Source: Gayadomonas joobiniege G7 (lineage in GTDB: Bacteria; Pseudomonadota; Gammaproteobacteria; Enterobacterales; Alteromonadaceae). Taken from it: a stretch of DNA of 64,000 nucleotides. This document shows, one piece after another, positions 28,310-36,537 of this stretch. The position numbers and the translations under genes are program-made. The DNA is taken from the NCBI RefSeq assembly GCF_000300815.1, contig NZ_AMRX01000007.1, forward strand, positions 124,001-188,000. The letters run 5' to 3'. The number at the start of each line of letters is the position of its first letter. Position 1 is the stretch's first letter. The notes under the pieces are model-generated. The model saw nothing but the letters and a program-made list of their open reading frames with translations, was not told the origin of the DNA and made no database searches.

Positions 28310-28633
28310 TTGGTTATCGACAGAGAAGACGCATTGCGCAGGCTCGGTGGCAACGAGCAGTTGTTACAAATGTTGCTAAATAAGTTTGTTCAAGAGTATA
28401 GCCAATCACCCGCTGAACTCGAAGCTTTGTTGGCGGCACAAGAGTATCAGGCTGCCACGCAATTAGCTCATTCAGTTAAAGGCGCTGCTGCTAACTTAGG
28501 TATGCTAAACTTAACTGAACAGGTAAAAGAGATTGAAGGACTGATTAAAGGGTCAAAGGAAGTTCCCGAAAAGACTTTGGCCTGCTACGCTGAAGAAATA
28601 ATTAATATTCGTAAAGAAGTCGAACAAGGCTAA
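28310..28633 (+). CDS. Stand-alone HPt phosphotransfer protein
   Basis: 107 residues starting at TTG 28310 (AGGGGAC upstream; no in-frame ATG before residue 20). An HPt domain relays phosphoryl groups between histidine kinases and response regulators. The phosphorylated His is in LAHSVKGAAANLGM (~residue 55), the classic HSLKGxxxxxG pattern. The next gene, 11 bases on, encodes a receiver-GGDEF protein, so this HPt probably feeds that receiver. No histidine kinase is in the window; it must come from elsewhere. Confidence 0.88.
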   Translation: MVIDREDALRRLGGNEQLLQMLLNKFVQEYSQSPAELEALLAAQEYQAATQLAHSVKGAAANLGMLNLTEQVKEIEGLIKGSKEVPEKTLACYAEEIINIRKEVEQG

Positions 28634-28644
28634 AGGCCAAGTGA

Positions 28645-29568
28645 ATGAAGCTTTCATCAACCGCTGTGCCACACATTCTGATCGTCGATGACCAAGTTAT
28701 CAATTTGATGATATTGGAGAATGCACTTAATCCTTTTTACCGAATCACCACAGTGGACAGTGGACAAAAAGCAATGGATATCTTAAACACAGAAGATAAA
28801 CCCGATCTTGTGTTATTAGATATTCAAATGCCAGATATTGATGGGTATCAAGTGCTGCTGCATATGCGCCAGAACGACGAAACTAAAAATATCCCGGTCA
28901 TTTTTATTACTGGTAAAGACGCTGCTGAGGACGAAGCTGTTGGCCTTGAATTAGGCGCGATGGATTATATCACCAAACCTTTCAACATTACCGTAGTTAA
29001 AGCAAGGGTCCGTAACCAACTCGCGCTTAAAAGCAAGTCTGATTTGCTGGAATCGCTTGCTTCAATTGATAGTCTGACCGAAATCCCAAATCGCCGTTTT
29101 TACAATGAGCACTTAGAAAAAGAGTGGCGTCGCTGCGGGCGTAAGCAAGTTCCACTCTCACTCATTATGTTAGATATAGATGAATTTAAGCGCTACAACG
29201 ATAATTACGGCCATAGTCGAGGGGATGAGACACTTTATGAAGTTGCGCAAGCAATTATAACAACCCTGCGCCGTGCTGGTGACAAAGCTGCACGTTATGG
29301 TGGAGAAGAGTTTGTTATTTTATTACCTGACGCAAACCAAAGTGACGCTGAATCCGTTGCCAAAAACATCCAGCGACAAATAAAAGAACAAGCTATCGCT
29401 CACGGTTATAGCCATGTGTCGGATTTAGTGACTGTGAGTATGGGAGTTGCAACAACCATCCCAAACAATCAGGTGGAACCTCAAACATTGCAAGAGTTTG
29501 CCGATCAAAAACTCTATCAGGCCAAACGCAATGGCCGTAATCAATTTGCGTCAGGTCAGTTAGATTGA
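28645..29568 (+). CDS. Response regulator with GGDEF output (diguanylate cyclase)
   Basis: 307 residues: receiver domain (~10-130) with acidic pocket ILIVDDQ, phosphoacceptor Asp in LVLLDIQMPDIDG (~60) and the Lys of DYITKPF; GGDEF domain (~140-305) with DIDEFKRYNDNYGH and active site RYGGEEF. The inhibitory I-site RAGD is intact just before it, so product inhibition is expected. Cotranscribed with the HPt gene. PleD/WspR-like logic: phosphorylation raises c-di-GMP synthesis. No membrane segment. Confidence 0.93.
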   Translation: MKLSSTAVPHILIVDDQVINLMILENALNPFYRITTVDSGQKAMDILNTEDKPDLVLLDIQMPDIDGYQVLLHMRQNDETKNIPVIFITGKDAAEDEAVGLELGAMDYITKPFNITVVKARVRNQLALKSKSDLLESLASIDSLTEIPNRRFYNEHLEKEWRRCGRKQVPLSLIMLDIDEFKRYNDNYGHSRGDETLYEVAQAIITTLRRAGDKAARYGGEEFVILLPDANQSDAESVAKNIQRQIKEQAIAHGYSHVSDLVTVSMGVATTIPNNQVEPQTLQEFADQKLYQAKRNGRNQFASGQLD

Positions 29569-29619
29569 TGGAATAGAATTTTTTAGCGGCCACCCAAGCC
29601 GCTAAAAAAAGTGTAAAAC

Positions 29620-30078
29620 TTACACTGACGCAAAAAATTGGTTAATTTGATCGCATGTTTGCTCTATTTCATCAACATCAACCGGCGCAATAAATACGGT
29701 ATCGTCCCCTGCTATCGTACCTAAAACACCATGTGACTGATTTAATGAATCTAACATACGGGCAATTAACTGTGCCGCCCCTGGGGTTGTACGAACAATA
29801 ATCATCGCTTGATTGTTAGTGACAGATTCAACTAAGTTTTTGAGCGTGCTTTGGGTGGTAGGCACGCCTAACTCAGGTGGCAAACAGTAAACCATTTCTT
29901 GTTTTGCGTTACGTGTTCTTACAGCGCCAAACCGACTCAACAGCCGCGATACTTTAGACTGACTAATATTATCAAACCCTTCTTGTTTTAATGCTTCAAC
30001 AATATCGGCTTGTGAAGCAAAACTATGCTCTTTAAGCAGGGTTTTAAATGTTTTTAATAAGGTATCTTGTTGATTCAA
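29620..30078 (-). CDS. argR: Arginine repressor ArgR
   Basis: 152 residues; the start is TTG 30078 because no ATG or GTG precedes it before a stop. Hexameric L-arginine-dependent repressor of arginine biosynthesis. N-terminal winged helix with [20 protein letters not shown], and the C-terminal arginine-binding domain with [14 protein letters not shown] and [10 protein letters not shown]. Usually located beside mdh in Alteromonadales and Enterobacteria; here it stands between a GGDEF gene and ampE, and mdh is not in the window. No clear ARG box upstream. Confidence 0.94.
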   Translation of the reverse strand: MNQQDTLLKTFKTLLKEHSFASQADIVEALKQEGFDNISQSKVSRLLSRFGAVRTRNAKQEMVYCLPPELGVPTTQSTLKNLVESVTNNQAMIIVRTTPGAAQLIARMLDSLNQSHGVLGTIAGDDTVFIAPVDVDEIEQTCDQINQFFASV

Positions 30079-30108
30079 AATTTGTATCCGTCGTTTTTAA
30101 TATCGATA

Positions 30109-30936
30109 TTATATCACACCCAATAAGCTCAGCATCGCTGCTAACGCGAGCATAAAAATAAATGCACGTTTGGCCAGCTTTACGTACACACAAGGTTCGG
30201 AGAGATAGTCCCCCGCAGGCGCCTGATATTCTTCTGCTGCCGCCGCAATACGGGTTAAATACTCACGGGTATTCGTAAACTTAAATAACTCGGATAACCA
30301 AACGGGTAAAGCACGACTAAAATGGCCGACAAACAATAAAGCCAAACCACTTAACCGAGCCGGCACCCAATCTAGAATATACATCAAGCGCCCTTCGGCC
30401 CGATCACTGTGCTTTTCATCAGATATTAGGTTTTGTCTATAAAGCTGCCGCGTAAAAACATATAAAACGGCGCCGGCTGGACCAAACACTAAAAACCAAA
30501 ACATAACCGCAAAATAATGTTTAAAGTTCACCCAGATCAGGGTTTGGCCAAATTGATCACAATCACAGCCTTCTTTTTCGCCTATCGCCGCAGCATATTC
30601 AGCACAAGCACTCGCATCTTGTCGACAAGCTGCTTGCAAATATTTTTTATAATACTGGCGATGCTCTGGACAGCCAAAACACAAATACAAAATCAAACTC
30701 GAAAATAACAACCCGGAAAGACTATTTCCTAGTGCGGTTTGAAAATATGCTACTAATAAACAAGGAATCGCTAACCAAACAATTAACTTTATTTCAGCGC
30801 CATAATCTTCAAGCTTTTTTAACACCCCTTGAATATGATTATGGTAAAAATCAAACCAAGGTTTAAAGTGCCACCTTGGACTAGGTTTATGTAGTCGTTC
30901 TAAAAGAACCACTATCATCAAACTGAGTATTGTCAT
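30109..30936 (-). CDS. ampE: AmpE-like inner-membrane protein
   Basis: 275 residues with four to five predicted membrane helices (e.g. LIVWLAIPCLLVAYF, YFAVMFWFLVFGPAGAVLYVF and the C-terminal LAMLLLGV-like segment). AmpE is CobD/CbiB-related and is cotranscribed with ampD; its role is unclear, formerly suggested as a transmembrane sensor of beta-lactamase induction. Its start lies 50 bases inside the end of ampD, an overlap typical for ampDE. Confidence 0.9.
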   Translation of the reverse strand: MTILSLMIVVLLERLHKPSPRWHFKPWFDFYHNHIQGVLKKLEDYGAEIKLIVWLAIPCLLVAYFQTALGNSLSGLLFSSLILYLCFGCPEHRQYYKKYLQAACRQDASACAEYAAAIGEKEGCDCDQFGQTLIWVNFKHYFAVMFWFLVFGPAGAVLYVFTRQLYRQNLISDEKHSDRAEGRLMYILDWVPARLSGLALLFVGHFSRALPVWLSELFKFTNTREYLTRIAAAAEEYQAPAGDYLSEPCVYVKLAKRAFIFMLALAAMLSLLGVI

Positions 30937-31504
30937 TCTCTGCCTCTAATAATGTTTTAAACTTTTGCCAATCGAATGCCGGACCCGGATCCGTTTTTCG
31001 GCCCGGAGCTATATCACTATGTCCCACTATTTTATCAGACGTAATATTGGGGTATTTTTGCCTTAACCATGCAGTGGCTTTTACTAAACTATGATACTGA
31101 TTTTCTGTGTAAGATAAATTATCACAGCCTTCTAACTCAATCCCAACTGAAAAATCATTACAACCGCTGCGTCCGTCAAAAGCAGACAGACCAGCATGCC
31201 AAGCGCGTTTTGAAAAAGGCACATACTGTGTGATTAGCCCGTCTCGCCAAATAACTAAATGAGCCGAAACTCGTAAATCAGCTAAATCAACAAAACTAGG
31301 ATGTGCTTGGCAATTTAGCTGGCCAAGAAATAAATCATTAACGTGTGGGGTATTAAATTGGCCAGCAGGCAGCGAGATACAGTGTACCACCAACAAATCG
31401 ATCAGAGTGTTTGCAGGCCTTTCATTAAAATGGGGAGAAGGTATATACTTAGCAAACGGCAGCACATCATCTTTTATAAAATTTTCATTAACCGGAGTAT
31501 TCAT
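30887..31504 (-). CDS. ampD: 1,6-anhydro-N-acetylmuramyl-L-alanine amidase AmpD
   Basis: 205 residues, cytosolic zinc amidase that removes the peptide from anhydroMurNAc-peptides during wall recycling; its loss derepresses ampC through AmpR. Zinc and substrate residues are visible in VVHCISLPAGQF (first His, ~residue 40), WHAGLSAFDGRSGCNDFSVGIELEG, and VGHSDIAPGRKTDPGPAF (second His and Asp, ~165-180). No signal peptide. Starts one base from the divergent retropepsin gene (TTG 31506), so their promoters must lie inside each other's coding region. Confidence 0.95.
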   Translation of the reverse strand: MNTPVNENFIKDDVLPFAKYIPSPHFNERPANTLIDLLVVHCISLPAGQFNTPHVNDLFLGQLNCQAHPSFVDLADLRVSAHLVIWRDGLITQYVPFSKRAWHAGLSAFDGRSGCNDFSVGIELEGCDNLSYTENQYHSLVKATAWLRQKYPNITSDKIVGHSDIAPGRKTDPGPAFDWQKFKTLLEAENDNTQFDDSGSFRTTT

Positions 31505-31505
31505 A

Positions 31506-32021
31506 TTGACGCCTGAGGATTATGGTAAAAAAGTCGGTAAAGGCATGTTTTATGCTGCATGGATCACGGCACTTATTTTATTGAGTTTATTTTTTAATAA
31601 CTATTTAAGCAAAAAAAATAATCCAAATCAAAACCCAAACAGTGAACTCAGCGCTAACGGGTCGGTGACTGTCGAGTTAAAAAGAAATCCTTATGGGCAC
31701 TATGTCACCAGTGGTTTAATAAATAGGCAACCCGTTGTATTTATGTTAGATACTGGGGCTACTCAGGTGTCTATTCCTGAACCCGTCGCCCAGAAGCTCG
31801 GGCTTACGTATGGCCGAGAACAATGGGTAAATACCGCTAACGGCCGCATTAGTGTATACCAAACACAGTTAGATACGCTTAGCATTGGCCGAATCCAACT
31901 TCACCAAGTGAGTGCCAACATCAACCCATTTATGCAGGGTGAACAAATTTTGTTAGGCATGAGTGTGCTTAAGCGGTTAGATTTTTCACAGCGCGGCGAT
32001 ATTTTGACATTGCAACAATAA
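31506..32021 (+). CDS. Membrane-anchored retropepsin-like aspartic protease
   Basis: 171 residues from TTG 31506, chosen because GGAG lies 8 bases upstream; ATG 31545 is the fallback. One N-terminal membrane helix (FYAAWITALILLSLFFN), then a single aspartic protease half with the active site VVFMLDTGATQVSIP (~residue 80) and ILLGMSVLKRLDF, as in the clan AA (TIGR02281-type) proteins that act as homodimers. Orientation predicts a periplasmic catalytic domain. Target unknown. Followed by the DNA-ligase and beta-CASP genes on the same strand. Confidence 0.85.
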   Translation: MTPEDYGKKVGKGMFYAAWITALILLSLFFNNYLSKKNNPNQNPNSELSANGSVTVELKRNPYGHYVTSGLINRQPVVFMLDTGATQVSIPEPVAQKLGLTYGREQWVNTANGRISVYQTQLDTLSIGRIQLHQVSANINPFMQGEQILLGMSVLKRLDFSQRGDILTLQQ

Positions 32022-32068
32022 TTACCTTTACTTAGTGTAATCCTCACGGCCAAGATGGGATCATTGCC

Positions 32069-32926
32069 ATGTTAGCCAAACAACAGCTGCAAAAAACTTT
32101 TTGGCTTGTTCTGCTTATTTTATTTATATGTCCTGTGCATTCTGTGATTTCGGCAGAGTTAATGCAAGCAGATGACTACCGCGCTAATGTTGCCGTCACT
32201 GAATATTACGCCAGCGAAAAGCTTGATGGTATCAGAGCCTATTGGGATGGTCAGCATTTAATTTCTAAATCTGGCCGTCAGTTAAAAGCACCGCCTTATT
32301 TTACCGATAGCTTTCCAAGTTATCCGTTAGACGGTGAGCTTTGGGCTGGCCGAAACAGTTTTGAACAGACCTTATCAATTGTTCAATCAAATGATAAAAA
32401 AAATTGGCAATCCTTGCGCTTGATGGTGTTTGATCTACCGGCTTACCCTGCACCATTTGCCGATCGCGTGCAACAAATGGAACACCTACAAAAACAATTA
32501 AATCATCCTTACATAGAGTTTATTCCTCAACAATTAGTCCGCTCTGAAGCAGCATTAAAAGCTCAATTGAAAAGTGTGCTCGAGCAAGGCGGTGAAGGTT
32601 TAATGCTGCATCATAAAGCAGCTAATTACCCTGGCCAAAAAGGTGTTGATTTACTAAAGTTAAAACCTCAATATCAATCAGTGGCAACTGTTATTCAAAT
32701 TAATGAAGGTCAAGGCCGTTTTACTGGGTTAATGGGTTCATTAACTTTAAAAACCAGTAATGGTCAGACCTTTAAATTGGCATCAGGCTTTACCATAGCA
32801 GAGCGAGAAAAAAAGTTTAAAGTCGGTGATAGAATCCGTTACCGATTTTCGGGGTATACCGGGAAAGGTCTACCTAGGCATGCAGTTTATATAAGAATTG
32901 AAAAACCAAATGGAAGTAATAAATAA
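32069..32926 (+). CDS. ATP-dependent DNA ligase with signal peptide (LigE-like)
   Basis: 285 residues. N-terminal signal peptide (FWLVLLILFICPVHSVISA, cleavage ~31). Nucleotidyltransferase motif I KLDGIRAYWDG (adenylated Lys ~50), motif III LDGELWAG, motif IV EGLMLH, motif V LLKLKPQ, then a C-terminal OB fold. This minimal two-domain form is found as periplasmic LigE in competent proteobacteria, with a proposed role in joining imported DNA. Signal-peptide presence is visible; periplasmic function is inferred. Overlaps the start of the next gene by 17 bp. Confidence 0.88.
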   Translation: MLAKQQLQKTFWLVLLILFICPVHSVISAELMQADDYRANVAVTEYYASEKLDGIRAYWDGQHLISKSGRQLKAPPYFTDSFPSYPLDGELWAGRNSFEQTLSIVQSNDKKNWQSLRLMVFDLPAYPAPFADRVQQMEHLQKQLNHPYIEFIPQQLVRSEAALKAQLKSVLEQGGEGLMLHHKAANYPGQKGVDLLKLKPQYQSVATVIQINEGQGRFTGLMGSLTLKTSNGQTFKLASGFTIAEREKKFKVGDRIRYRFSGYTGKGLPRHAVYIRIEKPNGSNK

Positions 32927-34211
32927 TCACTTAATTAAATTTAACAGCGAACACTATCTACTTGTGGATTGCCCAGCTCAATGGCAAACCTCAAACATTC
33001 ACCCAATAAACCCCAATCAAATATCCTGGGTATTTCTTAGTCATGCGTCATTAGCAACCCTTGCCGGTTTACCCAAGCTTATTCAACAGGGGTATCGTGG
33101 CAGTATCATATGCTCACCTGCCACAGCGGCTCTATTACCAAGCTTTATATCAGTGCTGCTCGAGAGCGAATTTAAAAACGCAGATGATATACATCAAACC
33201 CTGCTTGAACGTATCAATCTCCAATTGCGAGTTGAAGATTTTAAACGATGGTTTATCTTGCCTGCACTGACAAAATGGCAGTTAAAAATTCATCCTGCTG
33301 GTTTTATGCTCGGCTCAGCATTTCTTGAGTTGATGCACGATGAGCTAAAACATTTTATAACACCTGTATTGGGCTCAGGCCGCAATCAGCTTTTGCCTCC
33401 TCCTAGAGCACCGTTTCAAAGTGAATCATTGCAGCTTAATTGCAATATTCTACCCAACACCAACCCAACGATCAGTCAACGAAAAAAACAATTACACCAA
33501 ATTCTAAAAGACCTCATCGACAAAGGTAAAAGCTTAATGGTTATTGCACCTTTGTATGGAGCAACACTCGAGATCTTATACGCTATTGAAGACACAATGG
33601 CCAAATTGACACGTAATCGTATTAACAGTTGGACCATGCCCCAAAAGTTCAACCTGTATATTGATGCAGATTTTTATAAACCCAAAGGGCTTGAAAAAAA
33701 TGATTTAAAAAAGCTTTGGGGACAAGAAAGCCGAGTAATGAGAGCTAGTCGCCGCCACCCGCTCGACTTTGATAGTTTTGAACCTGTTGCATTAACGAGT
33801 TTAACCGCCGCTGACGTAAAGACTTCAGAACAATTTAAACGACAGTGGATTTTATTAAACGATGCGCATCCAATGGATAAAAAAAGAATATCTCAGTATT
33901 TTTCCATTGCAAAAAACGCAACAAATGTTCAGCTATTAGTCACTGATGAGGGGATCTTTAAACAGCTGAAGCAACTATGCCACAGCAACCAAGACGCTTC
34001 ACTTTCGCTTGAATATTTAGCTGGCTACAGTGGTCATGCCGATATCAGTGAATTAACCAGCTTTGTAAAAGGCATGCGATACAAACCTGCGGCTATTACA
34101 TTGGCCCAAGATAAAGCTGGTCACCGAACTTTATTAAAAAACGCACTTAAGGAGCAAATGCCTGAGTTAAAGATTAGCGAATTAAATGAACATAAAACAC
34201 TTTTTATTTAG
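32910..34211 (+). CDS. Degenerate beta-CASP metallo-beta-lactamase-fold protein
   Basis: 433 residues from ATG 32910 (the TTG at 32898 is an alternative). The layout follows beta-CASP RNA/DNA nucleases (COG1236): ISWVFLSHASLATLAGLP in place of the HxHxDH metal motif, HPAGFMLGSA in place of GHxxGSA, PLYGATLEILYAI, YIDADFYKP and GYSGHADISELTSF near the C-terminus. The first motif keeps only one His and no Asp-His pair, and the second lost its His, so zinc hydrolase activity is probably lost. It overlaps the DNA ligase gene, recalling ligase-associated exonuclease pairings, but the ligase here is exported and this protein has no signal peptide. Role unknown. Confidence 0.75.
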   Translation: MEVINNHLIKFNSEHYLLVDCPAQWQTSNIHPINPNQISWVFLSHASLATLAGLPKLIQQGYRGSIICSPATAALLPSFISVLLESEFKNADDIHQTLLERINLQLRVEDFKRWFILPALTKWQLKIHPAGFMLGSAFLELMHDELKHFITPVLGSGRNQLLPPPRAPFQSESLQLNCNILPNTNPTISQRKKQLHQILKDLIDKGKSLMVIAPLYGATLEILYAIEDTMAKLTRNRINSWTMPQKFNLYIDADFYKPKGLEKNDLKKLWGQESRVMRASRRHPLDFDSFEPVALTSLTAADVKTSEQFKRQWILLNDAHPMDKKRISQYFSIAKNATNVQLLVTDEGIFKQLKQLCHSNQDASLSLEYLAGYSGHADISELTSFVKGMRYKPAAITLAQDKAGHRTLLKNALKEQMPELKISELNEHKTLFI

Positions 34212-35073
34212 CCGCTAATCTCAGCGATAAATCGACTGCACGAATATGTTTAGTCAGTGCGCCGCTTGAGATAAAATCCACCCCAGGTTGTGCGTATTGA
34301 CTAATACTTTGCAAGGTAATGTCACCGGACACTTCAATTTTACAGTTATTTTTATGCTCTTTTTTAAGCGCAACTGCACTAGCAATTTGCACCGGGGAAT
34401 AATTATCTAACATAACAATGTCTGCGCCGGCGTCCAGTGCTTGTTGCAGCTCTTGATTATTTTCTACTTCAACCTCAACTGGTTTTTCCGGTGCGAACTG
34501 GCGCGCATTTGCAACGGCGTTGGCAATTGAACCAGCAGCCAGAATATGATTTTCTTTAATTAAAAAAGCATCGTATAAACCAAACCTGTGATTAACCCCT
34601 CCACCACATAAAACTGCATATTTTTGTGCTAAGCGTAATCCCGGTATCGTTTTTCGGGTATCTAACAAACGTGTCTCACTGCCTGCAAGTTGTGCCACAT
34701 AAGTCGATGTTGCAGTAGCAGTCGCCGACAGTGTTTGAACAAAATTGAGCGCCGTGCGTTCACCGGTTAATATCTCACGTGCAGGCCCTGTAAAAGTGCA
34801 AATGCGTTGCTCCGCAACCAGTTTATCACCATCATTTACATGCCAGTCGACCTTAACCGCACCACCGAGCTGAGCAAAAGTTTCTTCAACCCATAAACGA
34901 CCACAAAAAACTGCAGATTCGCGCGAAATAAGATAAGCGGTTGCTATTTCGGTTGGCGAGATCAAATTGGCCGTGATGTCCAAGGACACATCATGCCCGT
35001 TTAAATCTTCATATAGCGCCTGTCTCACTGTTTGCTGGCAATTTTGTTTAAGTTGTTTAGTAATTTCTGGCAT
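34204..35073 (-). CDS. nadC: Quinolinate phosphoribosyltransferase (decarboxylating)
   Basis: 289 residues from ATG 35073 (the upstream TTG at 35085 is less likely). NadC makes nicotinate mononucleotide from quinolinate and PRPP in de novo NAD synthesis. Motifs: DTRKTIPGLR, GGGVNHRFGLYDAFLIKENH, DIVMLDN and the C-terminal SGALTKH. The tail overlaps the convergent beta-CASP gene by 8 bp. In E. coli nadC neighbours ampD; here three genes intervene. Confidence 0.96.
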   Translation of the reverse strand: MPEITKQLKQNCQQTVRQALYEDLNGHDVSLDITANLISPTEIATAYLISRESAVFCGRLWVEETFAQLGGAVKVDWHVNDGDKLVAEQRICTFTGPAREILTGERTALNFVQTLSATATATSTYVAQLAGSETRLLDTRKTIPGLRLAQKYAVLCGGGVNHRFGLYDAFLIKENHILAAGSIANAVANARQFAPEKPVEVEVENNQELQQALDAGADIVMLDNYSPVQIASAVALKKEHKNNCKIEVSGDITLQSISQYAQPGVDFISSGALTKHIRAVDLSLRLAAK

Positions 35074-35156
35074 AACTCGTTTCAATAAAATTAAATGACA
35101 TCATTATACGCAATTTTTAAACGATAAATTGGCAATTTATTGGTTTTAATTAAATG

Positions 35157-36218
35157 TTAAAACTTTTGCCAATCAATCACTTCATTTTTTAACCGATAAT
35201 TGCCAATATAATGTAAATAGTCACCACTATTTACTAGCGTATCTAATCTTGGATTGAGTTCTAGTTTGTTGCCATTAACGTCTTTTGCGACGCCCAATAG
35301 CGTAGCGTCATAATAATCTTTAAAACCAGTAAAAAGATCTTGGTACTTGAATTGACGCCCCAGCTGAGTGGGGATTTGCAATGCATATTGGGTATCTCCC
35401 GTCATGCTAGATAAAAGCTGCTCTTGCACTCGACTCGCCCCTGGATCTTGCATAGAACGGACTAGACTTTCGGCAATACGCGATGAACTGCATTCAATAT
35501 TTGCACAATGCGCACGCAACAGCTCTACTTTTGTTGGATCATACAACCAGGCTGTGATGTGGCAACTGGGATCTGCTAAAACAGATATTTTTAATGCTGT
35601 TGTTAAAGTTTCATCGTCTGTACGTCCTAAAATTATCACTCTCGCCGCCTTTCTGATGCCAGTTCTACTTAGCTCTGTTTCATCTGTGTAGCTATTTAAC
35701 TTAATAAAATCAACGTGCTCTAAAAAAGCTTGCAGAGGATGCTCAGCGACTCTTTGATCGCACAATACAATTTTTCGGTTTTGCCGATTTAAGTCCGCCA
35801 AAATATGTTTAATGATATTTTTTGAAATCGTATCATGATAACCAAAAAGCAAAATATGATCTTTATAATGGTTTAAGTTGCCGTTTCCCATAATCTTACG
35901 CCTAAAAAAGAAAGTTAAATCTTGCCCCATTTTGCCTAAAAAAGCGCCAAACAAAGCTAACCCCACAGGAATTTGAAATAACCAAACCCAGATTCGCCCA
36001 ATTTCAGTCGTTGGGCTTAAATCCCCATAACCTACGGTAGAGGTTGTCACCACATAATAATAAGGAAATTCGCTAAGGCCGGTTAACTGATGCTCACCAC
36101 TCAGGCGCAAACCTATCCAAGTCAACAATATATGTGACACTAATAAGACAATTAATAACAGCCAACTGAACTCATGGACGTGTTTTTGGATTGTTGATAT
36201 TAATTTTTTGAGAATCAT
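35157..36218 (-). CDS. Potassium channel with TrkA-N/RCK domain
   Basis: 353 residues. Two membrane helices (WLLLIVLLVSHILLTWIGL, residues ~19-37, and IWVWLFQIPVGLALFGAFLG, ~75-95) flank the pore loop with the K+ selectivity filter VTTSTVGYGDLSP (~58-70). The cytosolic part (110-353) is an NAD-binding RCK domain (HILLFGYHDTISKNIIKH) and a C-terminal domain. Two-TM, calcium- or nucleotide-gated type (MthK/Kch-like). Tetramer expected. Gene stands alone. Confidence 0.92.
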   Translation of the reverse strand: MILKKLISTIQKHVHEFSWLLLIVLLVSHILLTWIGLRLSGEHQLTGLSEFPYYYVVTTSTVGYGDLSPTTEIGRIWVWLFQIPVGLALFGAFLGKMGQDLTFFFRRKIMGNGNLNHYKDHILLFGYHDTISKNIIKHILADLNRQNRKIVLCDQRVAEHPLQAFLEHVDFIKLNSYTDETELSRTGIRKAARVIILGRTDDETLTTALKISVLADPSCHITAWLYDPTKVELLRAHCANIECSSSRIAESLVRSMQDPGASRVQEQLLSSMTGDTQYALQIPTQLGRQFKYQDLFTGFKDYYDATLLGVAKDVNGNKLELNPRLDTLVNSGDYLHYIGNYRLKNEVIDWQKF

Positions 36219-36537
36219 TTAAGTTTTTGATTTTTATATTAGTTTAAAAAAACCATCGAGCCAAATATGACAATTGTGTCACAAAACCGTGGTAAGCCCT
36301 CTGTTTTTTGTAAACATAAGTTTACAAAAATACGAAAAGTGACGTCAAATTATCAGCTAAAAACTGGTTTTTTTTTCTCCGTTATCGCATTCTATAGCCA
36401 AGGCAAACAACTTACTAGCGTTAACTCTCTGTAATTTGTATGACTGAAGTATCACATAAATGTGTTACATGGAACGAACTTGGTGTTCGAGTATTCATTC
36501 ATGTGCTGTTATATTTTTCTAAACAGGAGTCATTGTA
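36219..36537. other. Intergenic region upstream of the small secreted protein
   Basis: 319 bases. It holds a strong AT-rich hairpin (36305-36330), a TGACA-ATTG-TGTCA palindrome at 36268-36281, a CACATAAATGTG palindrome near 36451, and the region before the downstream gene with a -10-like TATATT at 36510-36515 that lacks a good -35. No gene of its own is apparent. Confidence 0.55.
36305..36330. repeat. AT-rich perfect inverted repeat
   Basis: 11-bp arms TTTTTGTAAAC and GTTTACAAAAA with a 4-base loop, about 90 bases upstream of the channel gene start and 210 before the secreted protein gene. Could be an operator or a weak transcription block; it follows no coding sequence, so terminator use is doubtful. 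Confidence 0.55.

Noticed and set aside
30090-30115. ARG box upstream of argR
   Set aside because: AATATCGATATT is a palindrome but does not fit the TGAAT-N4-ATTCA pattern.
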